Below, piece after piece: positions 16,471 to 25,324 of a stretch of 64,000 nt of DNA; position 1 is the stretch's first letter; each line of letters starts with the position of its first letter. The stretch covers positions 372,001 to 436,000 of the forward strand of contig CAWGTT010000009.1 in the NCBI GenBank assembly GCA_963825645.1, given 5' to 3'. Source of the DNA: JADJPO01 sp963825645. Its GTDB lineage: Bacteria > Actinomycetota > Actinomycetes > Actinomycetales > Kineosporiaceae. Made by a program: the position numbers and the translations under genes. The notes below the pieces were generated by a model, which was given only the letters and a program-made list of their open reading frames with translations, searched no databases and was not told the DNA's origin.

Positions 16471-17358
16471 TCAGGCCGCGCCGACCGTCGTGAGCAGCGA
16501 CAACACCTCTGCGGCGCAACCCCAGGACAGGCTCAGCCCGGCCGTGCCGTGCCCGTAGTTGTGCAGCAGGCCGACCCGCGCTGCCCGGTCGGTGCCGCCG
16601 ATCGGGGCGTCATGACCGATGCGGACCTGCGCCCGCTCGGCGCGGACCGCCGTCCGCTGGCTGAGCACCCTGGCCCCGGCCAGGCGCGGCTCGACGGCGA
16701 TGGCCCGGGTGACCAGGTCGGAGGGCGGGGAGTCGTCCCCGCTGACCATCACCGACAGACCGTCCGGAACGATCAGCAGCCGGCATTCGTCGCCGTCGTC
16801 GACCAGGGCCGTCCAGTCCTGAAGTCCCGGATCGACCAGGCGCACCACGCAGCGCGTCCGCGGGACGACGAGCGGGTCGGGCACCAGGGCGCGGGAGGCG
16901 ACGCCCGTGCAGTTGACCACGAAGGCGGGCATCGGATCGGGCAGCGCCGGCAGCGCCATCCGGGTCAGGGTCCCGCGGGCCCTCAGCAGCCGACGGGTGA
17001 GCCCGCGCAGGTACGGCACCGGGGCGACGACCGGCACGTCGGCGCGATCCGGCTCCGGGCCGGATCCGTCCTCGCGCAGCAGCCGGCCCGGCCGCACGCG
17101 CACCCCGGAGGTACCCGGCTGATCACCGTCGCCGTCGGCGAGGGCGGTGAGCACCTCGCGAGTGGTCCGCGCCCAGCCGGCCGCCTCCTCGCCGAGGTGG
17201 GCCGCGGGTGGGAGCCAGGGTGCCGTCGCCAGCGACGAGGCGGTCTCCCCGGGCAGGTCCCGGGCGAGCACGTTCACCTGGTGGCCGGCCTCGGCCAGCT
17301 GGACGGCGCAGGTCAGGCCGACGATGCCGGCCCCCACCACGATGACTCGTTCGCTCAC
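16471..17358 (-). CDS. FAD-dependent D-amino-acid oxidase family protein
   Basis: 295 residues, cytoplasmic. Dinucleotide-binding motif VVGAGIVGLTCAVQLAEAGHQV at the N-terminus, then the DAO-family segments PWLPPA, VVNCTGVASRALV and, near the end, LLHNYGHGTAGLSLSWGCA, which in D-amino-acid oxidases contributes to flavin binding. It is somewhat shorter than the usual 310-340 residues. Expected reaction: oxidation of a D-amino acid to the 2-oxo acid with hydrogen peroxide release; a glycine-oxidase-like role is an alternative. It starts with GTG, 16 nt after the nucS stop, so it is probably the second gene of a nucS operon. Confidence 0.85.
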   Translation of the reverse strand: MSERVIVVGAGIVGLTCAVQLAEAGHQVNVLARDLPGETASSLATAPWLPPAAHLGEEAAGWARTTREVLTALADGDGDQPGTSGVRVRPGRLLREDGSGPEPDRADVPVVAPVPYLRGLTRRLLRARGTLTRMALPALPDPMPAFVVNCTGVASRALVPDPLVVPRTRCVVRLVDPGLQDWTALVDDGDECRLLIVPDGLSVMVSGDDSPPSDLVTRAIAVEPRLAGARVLSQRTAVRAERAQVRIGHDAPIGGTDRAARVGLLHNYGHGTAGLSLSWGCAAEVLSLLTTVGAA

Positions 17359-17374
17359 GTCGCCACCACCGGCC

Positions 17375-18070
17375 TCAGAACAGCCTGTTCTCGCTGGAAT
17401 CCTGGCCCCGCAGCGCCTCGTAGTCGAGAGTCAGGCACCGGATGCCGCGATCGGTGGCGAGCACTCGGGCCTGGGGCCTGATCTCCTGAGCGGCGAAGAC
17501 CCCGGTCACCGGCGTCAGCAACGGGTCGCGGTTGAGCAGGTCCAGGTAGCGGGTGAGCTGCTCCACCCCGTCGATCTCGCCGCGGCGCTTCACCTCGACG
17601 GCCACCGCGGCGCCCCCGGCGTCGCGCACCAGCAGGTCGACCGGGCCGATCGCGGTCGGGTACTCACGACGCACCAGGGTGAACCCGGCGCCCAGGGTGC
17701 CCACCTGCTCGGCGAGCAGCTGCTGCAGGTGCGCCTCGACACCGTCCTTGACCAGGCCCGGGTCGATCCCCAGCTCGTGGGAGCTGTCGTGCAGCACGTC
17801 GTGGATGCTGACCACGAGGCGGTCCTCGGACTTGGCGTGCTGCACCGTCCAGACCTCCTCGACGCCCGCCTCGACCTGGTGGCCTGACGGCGCGGCGATG
17901 CTCAGCCGGCACGGCGGGCTCATCCAGTTCAGCGGTTTGTAGGAGCCGCCGTCGGAGTGGATCAGGACGCTGCCGTCGGCCTTGACCAGCAGCAGCCGGG
18001 TGGCCGGGGGGAGGTGGGCGGTGAGCCGGCCGGCGTAGTCGACCGAGCAGCGGGCGATGACAAGGCGCAC
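17375..18070 (-). CDS. nucS: mismatch-specific endonuclease NucS/EndoMS
   Basis: 231 residues. N-terminal dimerisation domain (MRLVIARCSVDYAGRLTAHLP) and a C-terminal RecB-like nuclease domain with D145 (GPVDLL), E159 and K161 (AVEVKRRG), the catalytic set of the PD-(D/E)xK family. In actinobacteria, which mostly lack MutS/MutL, NucS makes double-strand cuts at mismatches and underlies non-canonical mismatch repair. The protein ends SSENRLF, consistent with a C-terminal beta-clamp-binding tail. GTG start lies 6 nt behind TAGCGT, suggesting a leaderless mRNA. Confidence 0.94.
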   Translation of the reverse strand: MRLVIARCSVDYAGRLTAHLPPATRLLLVKADGSVLIHSDGGSYKPLNWMSPPCRLSIAAPSGHQVEAGVEEVWTVQHAKSEDRLVVSIHDVLHDSSHELGIDPGLVKDGVEAHLQQLLAEQVGTLGAGFTLVRREYPTAIGPVDLLVRDAGGAAVAVEVKRRGEIDGVEQLTRYLDLLNRDPLLTPVTGVFAAQEIRPQARVLATDRGIRCLTLDYEALRGQDSSENRLF

Positions 18071-18076
18071 CCGTGC

Positions 18077-18082
18077 ACGCTA
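18077..18082 (-). promoter_or_regulatory. -10 element of a leaderless nucS promoter
   Basis: TAGCGT on the minus strand, exactly 6 nt before the GTG at 18070. Confidence 0.5.
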
Positions 18083-18189
18083 CCGGTGTGGTGTGCGCCG
18101 CACTTTCAGCTCCCTGCGCCCGACCCCGGCGGTGCGAGACTGCCGGAGGGCCCCGTCACCGTCGCCTGGGGCCGGTCGAGGAGGATTCC

Positions 18190-19969
18190 ATGCCACGCGA
18201 GTTCGCCACAGTTGCCGTGATCGGGCTGGGCACCATGGGGGCCGGCGTCGCCGAAGTGCTGGCCCGCAAGGGCCTGTCGGTGATCGGGGTCGAGGTCGAC
18301 GACGAGGCGATGGAACGATCGCGCGCCCGGATCACGTCCTCGACCCAGCGTGCGGTCAGTCGCGGAAAGATGAGCGAGGCCGACGCCGAGGAGCTGCTCG
18401 CCCGGCTCCACTTCACGGTCAACCTGGACGAGGCGGCGCCGGCGGACATCGTGATCGAGGCGGTGCCCGAGCGGCTGGAGCTCAAGAAGGACATCTTCGC
18501 CAAGCTCGGCTCGCTGTGCCGCGAGGACGCGGTGCTGGCCACCAACACCTCCAGCCTGGGGGTGACCGACATCTCGGTGTCGACCGGGCAGCCGCGCCGG
18601 GTGGTCGGGATGCACTTCTTCAACCCGGCCCAGGTGCAGAAGCTGGTCGAGGTGATCCGCACCGTGGTCACCGACGACGGTCGTGGTGGACGACGTGGCG
18701 GCGCTGGCCGAGCGGCTCGGCAAGACCCCGGTCGTGGTGCAGGACAGGGCCGGGTTCATCGCGAACAGCCTGCTGTTCGGCTACCTCAACCACGCCGTGC
18801 AGCTGCTGGAGTCGCACTATGCCAGCCGCGAGGACATCGACGCGGCGATGACCCTGGGCTGTGGGCTACCGATGGGTCCGCTGGCACTGATGGACCTGAT
18901 CGGTCTGGACACCGCCTACGAGGTGCTGGACACGATGTACCACCAGGGCCGGGACCGCCTGCACGCGCCGTCCCCGGTGATCAAGCAGATGGTCACCGCC
19001 GGTCTGCTCGGCCGCAAGAGCGGGCGTGGGTTCTACACCTACGACAAGCCAGGGTCCTCCAAGACGGTGCCGGACGCGATGACCCCGGCTGAGGGTGCCG
19101 TGCAGACGGGGGATCTTCGCCCGGTCCTGCGGGTCGGCGTGATCGGGTCGGGCACCATGGCCACCGGCATCATCGAGGTGTTCGCCAAGGCGGGCCTCGC
19201 CGTCCGGTTCGTCGCCCGCAGCGACGACAAGGTCGAGACGGTGCGCGGCAAGGTCGCCGCCAGCATGGAGCGGGCGGTCAGCCGCGGACGGCTCGACGAG
19301 GCCGCCCGAGACGCGGCGCTGGACCTCATCCAGGGCAGCGCCGACCTGGAGGACCTGTCCGACGTCGACCTGGTGGTCGAGGCCGTGGTCGAGGACCTGG
19401 GGGTCAAGCAGGCGTTGTTCGCCCAGCTGGACCGGATCTGCCGTCCGGGGGCGATCCTCGCCACCACCACGTCGTCACTGCCGGTGATCGAGTGCGCCGC
19501 GGCCACCGCCCGCCCCGCCGACGTGATCGGCATGCACTTCTTCAACCCGGCGCAGGTGATGAAGCTGGTCGAGGTGGTGGACACCGTGGCCACCGCCCCT
19601 GACGTGGTCGCCACCGTCGTGGACCTGTGCGGACGGATCGCCAAGCATCCGGTGACCTGCGCCGACCGGGCCGGCTTCATCGTCAACGCGCTGCTCTTCC
19701 CCTACCTCAACGACGCAGTTCGGATGCTGGCGGAGCACTACGCCACCGCCGACGACATCGACCTGGCGATGAAGAACGGCTGCGGCTACCCGATGGGTCC
19801 GTTCGAGCTGCTCGACGTCGTCGGCCTCGACGTCGCGCTGGCCATCCAGAAGACCTTGTACCTGGAGTTCCGCGAGCGCGGCTGGGCGCCGACGCCGCTG
19901 CTCGAGCAGATGGTCACGGCCGGGTACCTGGGGCGCAAGACCGGGCGGGGCTTCCGCATCTACACCTGA
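18190..19969 (+). pseudogene. tandem-domain 3-hydroxyacyl-CoA (3-hydroxybutyryl-CoA) dehydrogenase, frameshifted
   Basis: Should encode about 590 residues as two fused NAD-dependent 3-hydroxyacyl-CoA dehydrogenase modules, each with a Rossmann motif (VIGLGTMGAG; VIGSGTMATG), the HFFNPAQV segment, DRAGFI(A/V)N and LLGRKSGRGFYTY-type ends. ATG 18190 follows GAGGAGG. The frame from 18190 keeps the family sequence to about 18678 (VVTDD), and the family sequence resumes one frame over at about 18680 (VVVDDVAALAERLG, open to 19969). Removing one G of the GG at 18679-18680 restores a perfect join. Without that the first frame runs on as Arg/Gly-rich nonsense to 19092. Either a pseudogene or a base-calling error. 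Expected role: acetoacetyl-CoA/3-hydroxybutyryl-CoA interconversion in the ethylmalonyl-CoA pathway or fatty acid oxidation. Confidence 0.88.
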
Positions 19970-19975
19970 GATGCC

Positions 19976-20197
19976 TCATCCGCACCCGCACCCGCCGCCA
20001 CAGCACCCGCCACCGGACGCACCGGTGGGAGCGGCGGCAGCGGGGGCGCCGCCGCGCGCGAACGCGATCGTGGGCAGCAGCCTGACCGTCTCATCGTGCC
20101 CGGCCGGGCACGGGGCCGGCTCGTCGAGGCGGGCCATCGGTCGGACCACCTCGAATCGGGTCCCGCAGGTGCGGCAGCGCATGTCGTATGTCGGCAT
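19976..20197 (-). CDS. FmdB-type zinc-ribbon protein
   Basis: 73 residues. MPTYDMRCRTCGTRFEVV is the FmdB/CxxC_CxxC zinc-ribbon opening, with the second knuckle reduced to CPAGHDE instead of the usual CPxCG. The tail is a Gly/Cys-rich run (SGGGCCGGGCGCG), common in this family. Function unknown; homologues are described as possible regulators of formamidase genes. A GTG one codon earlier is possible; GGGAG lies upstream. Divergent from the hydrolase gene at 20243. Confidence 0.85.
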   Translation of the reverse strand: MPTYDMRCRTCGTRFEVVRPMARLDEPAPCPAGHDETVRLLPTIAFARGGAPAAAAPTGASGGGCCGGGCGCG

Positions 20198-20230
20198 CAC
20201 AGGTCTCCCGGGTCTCTACCGTGCCCAGAC

Positions 20231-20236
20231 TAGGCT
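20231..20236 (+). promoter_or_regulatory. -10 element of a leaderless promoter for the hydrolase gene
   Basis: TAGGCT, 6 nt before ATG 20243, no ribosome binding site. Confidence 0.5.
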
Positions 20237-20242
20237 GCCGGC

Positions 20243-20998
20243 ATGACGGCCGTGCCCCTGGTCCTCCTGCACGCCTTCCCGCTCGACGCCGGTATGTGGC
20301 GTCCGGTGGTCGGGGAGCTGGACGTCGGCTCACCGCTCGTCGTCCCGGACCTTCCCGGTCTCGGCGCGGCCGACCTGCCGGAGGGCGAACCCGACCTCGC
20401 GGTGAGCGCCGACCTGGTCGCGGCCGAGCTCGAGGCGGCCGGGCATCGGCACGCGGTACTGGCCGGCGTGTCGATGGGCGGGTACGTGGTGATGGAGTTC
20501 GCGCGCCGACACCGTGACCGCCTGGCCGGGCTGGCCCTGATCGACACCAAGGCCGAGGCGGACGGCGAGGCGGCGCTGGCCAACCGGGAGCGGGTGGCCC
20601 GCGAGGTGACCGGCGAGCAGGGGACGACTGTGCTGCTGCCGATGCTCGACGGGCTGCTCGGCGCGACCAGCCTCGCGCAGCGGCCTCAGGTTGTGGACGC
20701 CGTACGGGCTGCGGTACTGGCCGCCCGGCCCGAGGGGGTGGCCTGGTCGCAGCGCGCGATGGCTCGTCGCCGCGACAGCCTCGACCTTCTTGCCTCCCTC
20801 GACGTCCCGGCTGCGGTGATGGTGGGGGAGGAGGACACCCTTTCGCCGCTCGCACAGGCGCGGGCGATGGCCGACGCACTGCCCGACGCGGTGCTCACCG
20901 TGCTGCCGCGGGCCGGGCACCTGGCGGCGGTGGAGACGCCCCGAGCCGTGGCCGCCGCGCTGACTGCGCTCCTGGTACGGGTCCGTCCGAGGGGCTGA
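20243..20998 (+). CDS. alpha/beta-fold hydrolase
   Basis: 251-residue cytoplasmic hydrolase. Oxyanion-hole region LLHAFPLDAGMWRPV, nucleophile elbow G-V-S77-M-G-G, acid loop VMVGEEDTLSP and catalytic His in RAGHLAAVETP complete the triad. The order and length match small esterase/3-oxoadipate enol-lactonase-like members; the substrate cannot be told from sequence. Its 3' end is 2 nt from the end of the converging AI-2E family gene. Confidence 0.87.
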   Translation: MTAVPLVLLHAFPLDAGMWRPVVGELDVGSPLVVPDLPGLGAADLPEGEPDLAVSADLVAAELEAAGHRHAVLAGVSMGGYVVMEFARRHRDRLAGLALIDTKAEADGEAALANRERVAREVTGEQGTTVLLPMLDGLLGATSLAQRPQVVDAVRAAVLAARPEGVAWSQRAMARRRDSLDLLASLDVPAAVMVGEEDTLSPLAQARAMADALPDAVLTVLPRAGHLAAVETPRAVAAALTALLVRVRPRG

Positions 20999-21000
20999 CC

Positions 21001-22437
21001 TCAGCTGCGCTGCTGGCGCGGGATCAGCACCTCCTGGATGACCAGTAGGACGCCGGCGGCGATCGGGATCGCGATCAACGCCCCGAGCACGCCGAGCAGG
21101 GCGGCGCCGACCAGGGCGGCGATCACCGCCACGAAGCCGGGTAGCTTCACCGTCCGGGACATGATCCGCGGGGCGATGAGGTAGTTCTCCACCTGCTGAT
21201 AGACCAGGTAGTAGACGAGCACGATGATCGCGTACTGCCAGCTGACGAACAGTGCGACCACGGTCACCACGATCGCGCCGAGGGTGGCTCCGATAAGCGG
21301 GATCAGCCCCAGCACGCCGACCGTGATCGCCAGGACCAGGGCGTACGGCAGGCCGAGGACGCTCAGCCCGATGTAGGTGAACAGCGCATTGATCGAGGCG
21401 ACCGCGATCTGACCGGCGGTGTAACCGCCGATCCGGCGGATGATCTCGTCGCCGAGCAGCTGTACCCGGGGGCGGCGCGAGGCCGGCACCAGCTCGTAGG
21501 CCGCCTCCCGCAGGGTGTTCAGGGAGGCGGTGAAGTAGAGGGTGAGCACCAGCACGGTGAACACGCTGAAGGCTCCCGAGATCACCGCCTGGCCGGCGCC
21601 GAGTACCCCGCCGAACAGCTGCAACACGGTTTCGCCGCTGCTGAGCCGGGCCTGTAGCTGCTGGTTGAGGTTGTTGACGATGCCGAACTGCTGGTCCAGG
21701 CGCTGCACCCAGGGCGTGTTCTGGAACGACTCGGCCAGCTGCGGCAGCTGACCGCTGAGGTCGGTGGCCTCGTTCACCAGCGGGGGCACCACGGCGAACC
21801 CGAAGCCGACGAACAGGGCCAGGACCCCCAGGAACACCAGGCTCACCGCCGGCCCGCGACGCAGCCCACGCGCCTGCAGAGCGCGGACCAGCGGGTCCAG
21901 CGCCAGGGCGAGGAACAGGGCGATCACGACCAGGGTGAGCACCGAGGAGAGCCGGCCGAGCAGCCCCAGCAGAAACCAGGCGGCCAGTACACCGGTGGCC
22001 CCGAGGAAGCCGATGACGAACGGGTGGCCCTGGCTCAGGGGTGGGCCGGGCATCCCGAACGGCGCGCGTGACCCGCCGGCTCTCTGCGGTGGCTGCTCGG
22101 GCGCCGGCTGGTCGGCGGCGTTCGGCTGCGGGTCCACCTCACGAGAGCCGGAACCAGGGCCGGACGGCGTCGGCGCGCCGGTGGTCTGCACCGTTGGCGG
22201 CGCCGGGTGCTCGGTCGTCGTGGGCGAGGAGGGTGTGGGCGCGGAGGGTGTGGGCGAGGAGGGTGTGGATGGCGAGGATGGCGAGGTGCGCATCTCGGGC
22301 CCGAGAACCCCCAGGGTCCACGGGTCGGCGGCCCGTCGTTCGCGTTCGGCGAGGGCTTCGCGATGCCGGCGCGCCAACCGTTCCGCCAGATGGCGAAGCC
22401 GGGGCGCGCGAACCCGACGCGGCGTCCAGGGACTCAC
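21001..22437 (-). CDS. AI-2E family transporter-like membrane protein
   Basis: 478 residues. The first ~130 residues are hydrophilic and contain a Ser/Pro/Thr repeat (SSPTPSAPTPSSPT), probably cytoplasmic. The rest is the AI-2E (PerM-type) fold: helices around FVIGFLGATGVLAAWFLL and VLTLVVIALFLALALDPLV, a long soluble loop (NEATDLSGQLPQLAESF...), then VLTLYFTASL, GYTAGQIAVASINALF, LVLAITVGVLGLIPLIGATLG and VYYLVYQQVENYLIAPRIM. Members are annotated as autoinducer-2 exporters, but several act as ion or small-molecule carriers, so substrate is open. GTG or similar start at 22437; upstream 90 bp separate it from the coiled-coil gene. Confidence 0.88.
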   Translation of the reverse strand: MSPWTPRRVRAPRLRHLAERLARRHREALAERERRAADPWTLGVLGPEMRTSPSSPSTPSSPTPSAPTPSSPTTTEHPAPPTVQTTGAPTPSGPGSGSREVDPQPNAADQPAPEQPPQRAGGSRAPFGMPGPPLSQGHPFVIGFLGATGVLAAWFLLGLLGRLSSVLTLVVIALFLALALDPLVRALQARGLRRGPAVSLVFLGVLALFVGFGFAVVPPLVNEATDLSGQLPQLAESFQNTPWVQRLDQQFGIVNNLNQQLQARLSSGETVLQLFGGVLGAGQAVISGAFSVFTVLVLTLYFTASLNTLREAAYELVPASRRPRVQLLGDEIIRRIGGYTAGQIAVASINALFTYIGLSVLGLPYALVLAITVGVLGLIPLIGATLGAIVVTVVALFVSWQYAIIVLVYYLVYQQVENYLIAPRIMSRTVKLPGFVAVIAALVGAALLGVLGALIAIPIAAGVLLVIQEVLIPRQQRS

Positions 22438-22530
22438 GCCGTCAGGGTGTCACGGACCCCGGCTCCGCGCGCGCATTCACTGCGCGCCTGGCTGCCGGAT
22501 GTCGTCGGCCGGTGGCCGGCCGGCGAACGG

Positions 22531-23829
22531 CTACTGACGCACCGGCTCCTCGGCGGGAAGGTCCATCGCGCCCTCGCTGTCCTCGGCGATGTCGCCTGCT
22601 GTGGGCACACCGTCGGCGAGGTCGTCGTCCTTGGTCGCCGAGCCCGAGCCGTCCGATGAGGAGTCGGCCGCAGCGGTGATCTTGTCCAGGCCAGGGATTG
22701 GCATGGTGGCGCCGAGCAGCGAGCGCAGCTGGTCGAGGTGACCGGTGATGTTGTCCCGCTGGCGGACCAGCTCGTCCACCTGACGCTGCGCCGCACGGCG
22801 GTTGCGGTCGGCCTCCGACTTGGCCTCGGAGAGGACCTTGTCCGCGTGGGCCCGTGCCTCGGCGATCACCTGGTCGGCGTTGCGCCGGGCGTTGCCCACC
22901 AAGCCCTTGGCGTGTTCGTCGGCGTCACGCCGCACCGACTCGGCCTGCTCGACGGCCTTGGCGGCGCGCTGCTCTGCGGCGGCGGCACGCTGCTCCGCCT
23001 CGGCGACCAGCTGGGTGGCCTGGGCCACGGCCTGCTCGTGCCGCTCGGCGTCGATGCGCTCCGCCTCCTCGCGGCGGGCGGCCAGCATGACCTCCAGGTC
23101 GGTGGTCATCTGCTCGACCTTGTTGCGCGTCTCGTCGTGCAGCTGGGCGGCGGTGGCCCGCAGGTCGTCGGCCTCCTTCTTGGCCGCAGCGCGGTGCTCG
23201 TCGACCTCGCGCTTGGCGGCGGCCCGCAGCTCGGTGACCTCACGCTCTGCGGTGGCCCGCAGCCGAGCGAGCTCGCGGTCGACCGTGGTGCGCTTCTCGC
23301 TGGTCTCGTGCTCGGTGACCGAGCGCAGCTTGGCGGCCTCGCGCTCGGCGACGGCCAGCATCTCCTCGGCCTTGCGTGTCGCGGTGGCGACGATCTCCTC
23401 GGCCTCGGTGGTGGCGTTCTGGCGCACGTCGGCGCTCTCACGCTGAGCGCTGGCGGTCAGCTCGGCGGACTCGTTCTGCGCGGCGGCCCGCATCTGCGCG
23501 GCTTCCACCCGGGCCTGGGCGAGCGCCTCGTCGGCGTCCTTCGTGGCAGCGGCGATGACGTCGCTGGCCTGCTCCTCGGCGAGTCGGAGCAGCTGCTCGA
23601 TCCGAGCGCCCAGGCCGCTGTAGGAGGGGCGCTCCACCTCTCGCAGCTGACGGTGCGCATCGGCCACCTCACCGGAGAGCTTCATCGCCCGGGCGTCGAC
23701 CTCTTCGACCCGGGCGCGCGCGTCACGAAGCTGGGCCTCAAGGGCACCAACCCGTTCGTCGACCTGGGTCTTGTCGTAGCCGCGCATGACGATCTGGAAC
23801 GGCTGGTGGTGGTTCTGGTCGCCGGCCAC
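22531..23829 (-). CDS. DivIVA-domain long coiled-coil protein
   Basis: 432 residues. N-terminal QIVMRGYDKTQVDERVGALEAQL resembles the DivIVA membrane-curvature-binding segment (RGYxxxxVD). Residues about 25-370 are an almost unbroken coiled coil rich in Ala, Glu and Arg with repeated EREAAKLR/AEREVTELR-type heptads; the C-terminal ~60 residues are acidic and disordered. Such proteins (DivIVA, FilP, Scy) organise polar growth or the cytoskeleton in actinobacteria. GTG start follows GAGGAGG. In Streptomyces, from memory, the filP/scy genes also sit beside the epimerase-thiolase-meaB genes, as here. Assignment to one named protein is not possible. Confidence 0.82.
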   Translation of the reverse strand: MAGDQNHHQPFQIVMRGYDKTQVDERVGALEAQLRDARARVEEVDARAMKLSGEVADAHRQLREVERPSYSGLGARIEQLLRLAEEQASDVIAAATKDADEALAQARVEAAQMRAAAQNESAELTASAQRESADVRQNATTEAEEIVATATRKAEEMLAVAEREAAKLRSVTEHETSEKRTTVDRELARLRATAEREVTELRAAAKREVDEHRAAAKKEADDLRATAAQLHDETRNKVEQMTTDLEVMLAARREEAERIDAERHEQAVAQATQLVAEAEQRAAAAEQRAAKAVEQAESVRRDADEHAKGLVGNARRNADQVIAEARAHADKVLSEAKSEADRNRRAAQRQVDELVRQRDNITGHLDQLRSLLGATMPIPGLDKITAAADSSSDGSGSATKDDDLADGVPTAGDIAEDSEGAMDLPAEEPVRQ

Positions 23830-23863
23830 TATCTCGAGACCTCCTCAGGCCCCAAGGGGCCGC

Positions 23864-25201
23864 CTACACGTCGCGGAACCTCATTATTGCGTCGATGTGC
23901 CGGTCACGGAGAGCCGCATCGCGGACTCCCAGATCAGGTCCCGGCGCTAAGCAGAGTACCCCCACCTTGCCCTGGTGCAGGTTGCGATGGACATCAAAAG
24001 CAGCCTGTGGGGCTAGCGCCAATGGATACGTTTTGGACAAGGTCGGATGGATGAGACCGCGTGCTATCAGATCGTTGGCCGTCCACGCCTCTGCGTAGTT
24101 GGCGAAGTGGGATCCGATGATCCGCTTGAGGCTCATCCACAGGTACCGGTTGTCGTAGGAGTGCATGAATCCGGACGTCGACGCACACGTGACGATGGTG
24201 CCGCCGCGACGGGTCACGAAGACGCTCGCCCCGAAGGTCTCCCGCCCGGGGTGCTCGAAGACGATGTCGACGTCCCGGCCACCGGTCAGCGCCCGGATGT
24301 CGGCGCCGAGGCGGCGCCACTCGCCCGGATCCTGGGTGTGCTCGTCCCGCCAGAACCGATACCCCTGCTCGGTCCGGTCGATGACCAGCTCGGCGCCCAT
24401 CTTGCGACAGATCTCCGCCTTCTCCGGGCTGGAGACCACACAGACGGGCGTGGCGCCGGAGGCCAGGGCCATCTGCGTGGCGTAGGAACCCAGGCCGCCG
24501 GAGGCACCCCAGATCAACACGGTGTCACCGAGCTTGAGCGCAGCGCCGTTCTTCGAGACCAGCTGCCGGTACGCGGTGGAGTTGACGAGCCCGGGGCAGG
24601 CCGCCTCCTCCCAGGTCAGGTGACCCGGCTTGGGCATCAGCTGGTTCGCCTTGACCAGGGCGATCTGGGCGAGGCCGCCGAAGTTGGTCTCGAAGCCCCA
24701 GATTCGCTGCTCGGGGTCGAGCATGGTGTCGTTGTGGCCCTCGGGCCGCTCCAGCTCCACCGACAGGCAGTGGGCGACCACCTCGTCGCCCGGCTTCCAC
24801 ACGTGCACGCCGGCGCCGGCGCGCAGCACGACGCCGGACAGGTCGGAACCGACGACGTGGTAGGGCAGGTCGTGACGCTTGGCCATCGTCGAGATCCGGC
24901 CGTAGCGCTTGAGGAAGCCGAACGTCGAGACGGGCTCGAAGATCGAGGTCCAGACGGTGTTGTAGTTCACGGCGCTGGCCATCACCGCCACCAGTGCCTC
25001 GCCCGGGCCGGGCTCCGGGGTGGGAACGTCTTCGACGTGCAGGCTCTGGCGCGGGTCCTTCTCGCGGCTGGGAAGGCCCTCGAACATCTCGACCTCGTCG
25101 GAGTGCACGGTCAGTGCCGTGTAGGACTCGGGGATGTCGAGGGCGGCGTAGTCCTCGCTCGTCGCCTGCCCGGACATGATGGCGTCGAGAATCTTCTGCA
25201 C
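23864..25201 (-). CDS. ccr: crotonyl-CoA carboxylase/reductase
   Basis: 445 residues. Catalyses NADPH-dependent reductive carboxylation of crotonyl-CoA to (2S)-ethylmalonyl-CoA, the key step of the ethylmalonyl-CoA pathway. Medium-chain dehydrogenase/reductase fold with nucleotide-binding WGASGGLGSYATQMA. Counting from the start at 25201, Asn81, Phe170, Glu171 and His365 fall exactly where the CO2-binding residues of the Kitasatospora setae enzyme are described, which strongly supports true carboxylase activity and also supports this start codon (GTG, preceded by GGGAGG). It also supplies ethylmalonyl-CoA for polyketides in other actinomycetes. Separate from the other pathway genes but within 14 kb of the mutase and 4 kb of the epimerase. 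Confidence 0.95.
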   Translation of the reverse strand: MQKILDAIMSGQATSEDYAALDIPESYTALTVHSDEVEMFEGLPSREKDPRQSLHVEDVPTPEPGPGEALVAVMASAVNYNTVWTSIFEPVSTFGFLKRYGRISTMAKRHDLPYHVVGSDLSGVVLRAGAGVHVWKPGDEVVAHCLSVELERPEGHNDTMLDPEQRIWGFETNFGGLAQIALVKANQLMPKPGHLTWEEAACPGLVNSTAYRQLVSKNGAALKLGDTVLIWGASGGLGSYATQMALASGATPVCVVSSPEKAEICRKMGAELVIDRTEQGYRFWRDEHTQDPGEWRRLGADIRALTGGRDVDIVFEHPGRETFGASVFVTRRGGTIVTCASTSGFMHSYDNRYLWMSLKRIIGSHFANYAEAWTANDLIARGLIHPTLSKTYPLALAPQAAFDVHRNLHQGKVGVLCLAPGPDLGVRDAALRDRHIDAIMRFRDV

Positions 25202-25324
25202 GATGGCCTCCCATACACTGTGGCCGCCCGGCTCGAGGGGCTCGCTCGAAACTACCCATGGCCGGTGGCCACGGGGATGCTCGCTCGGGTGACCTGAGTC
25301 TCAGGCGATCTCACCAGATGTGGC

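Noticed and set aside
22215..22280. Tandem GAGGGTGTGGGCG-like repeats
   Set aside because: They encode the Ser/Pro/Thr linker at the N-terminus of the AI-2E family protein and need no other explanation.
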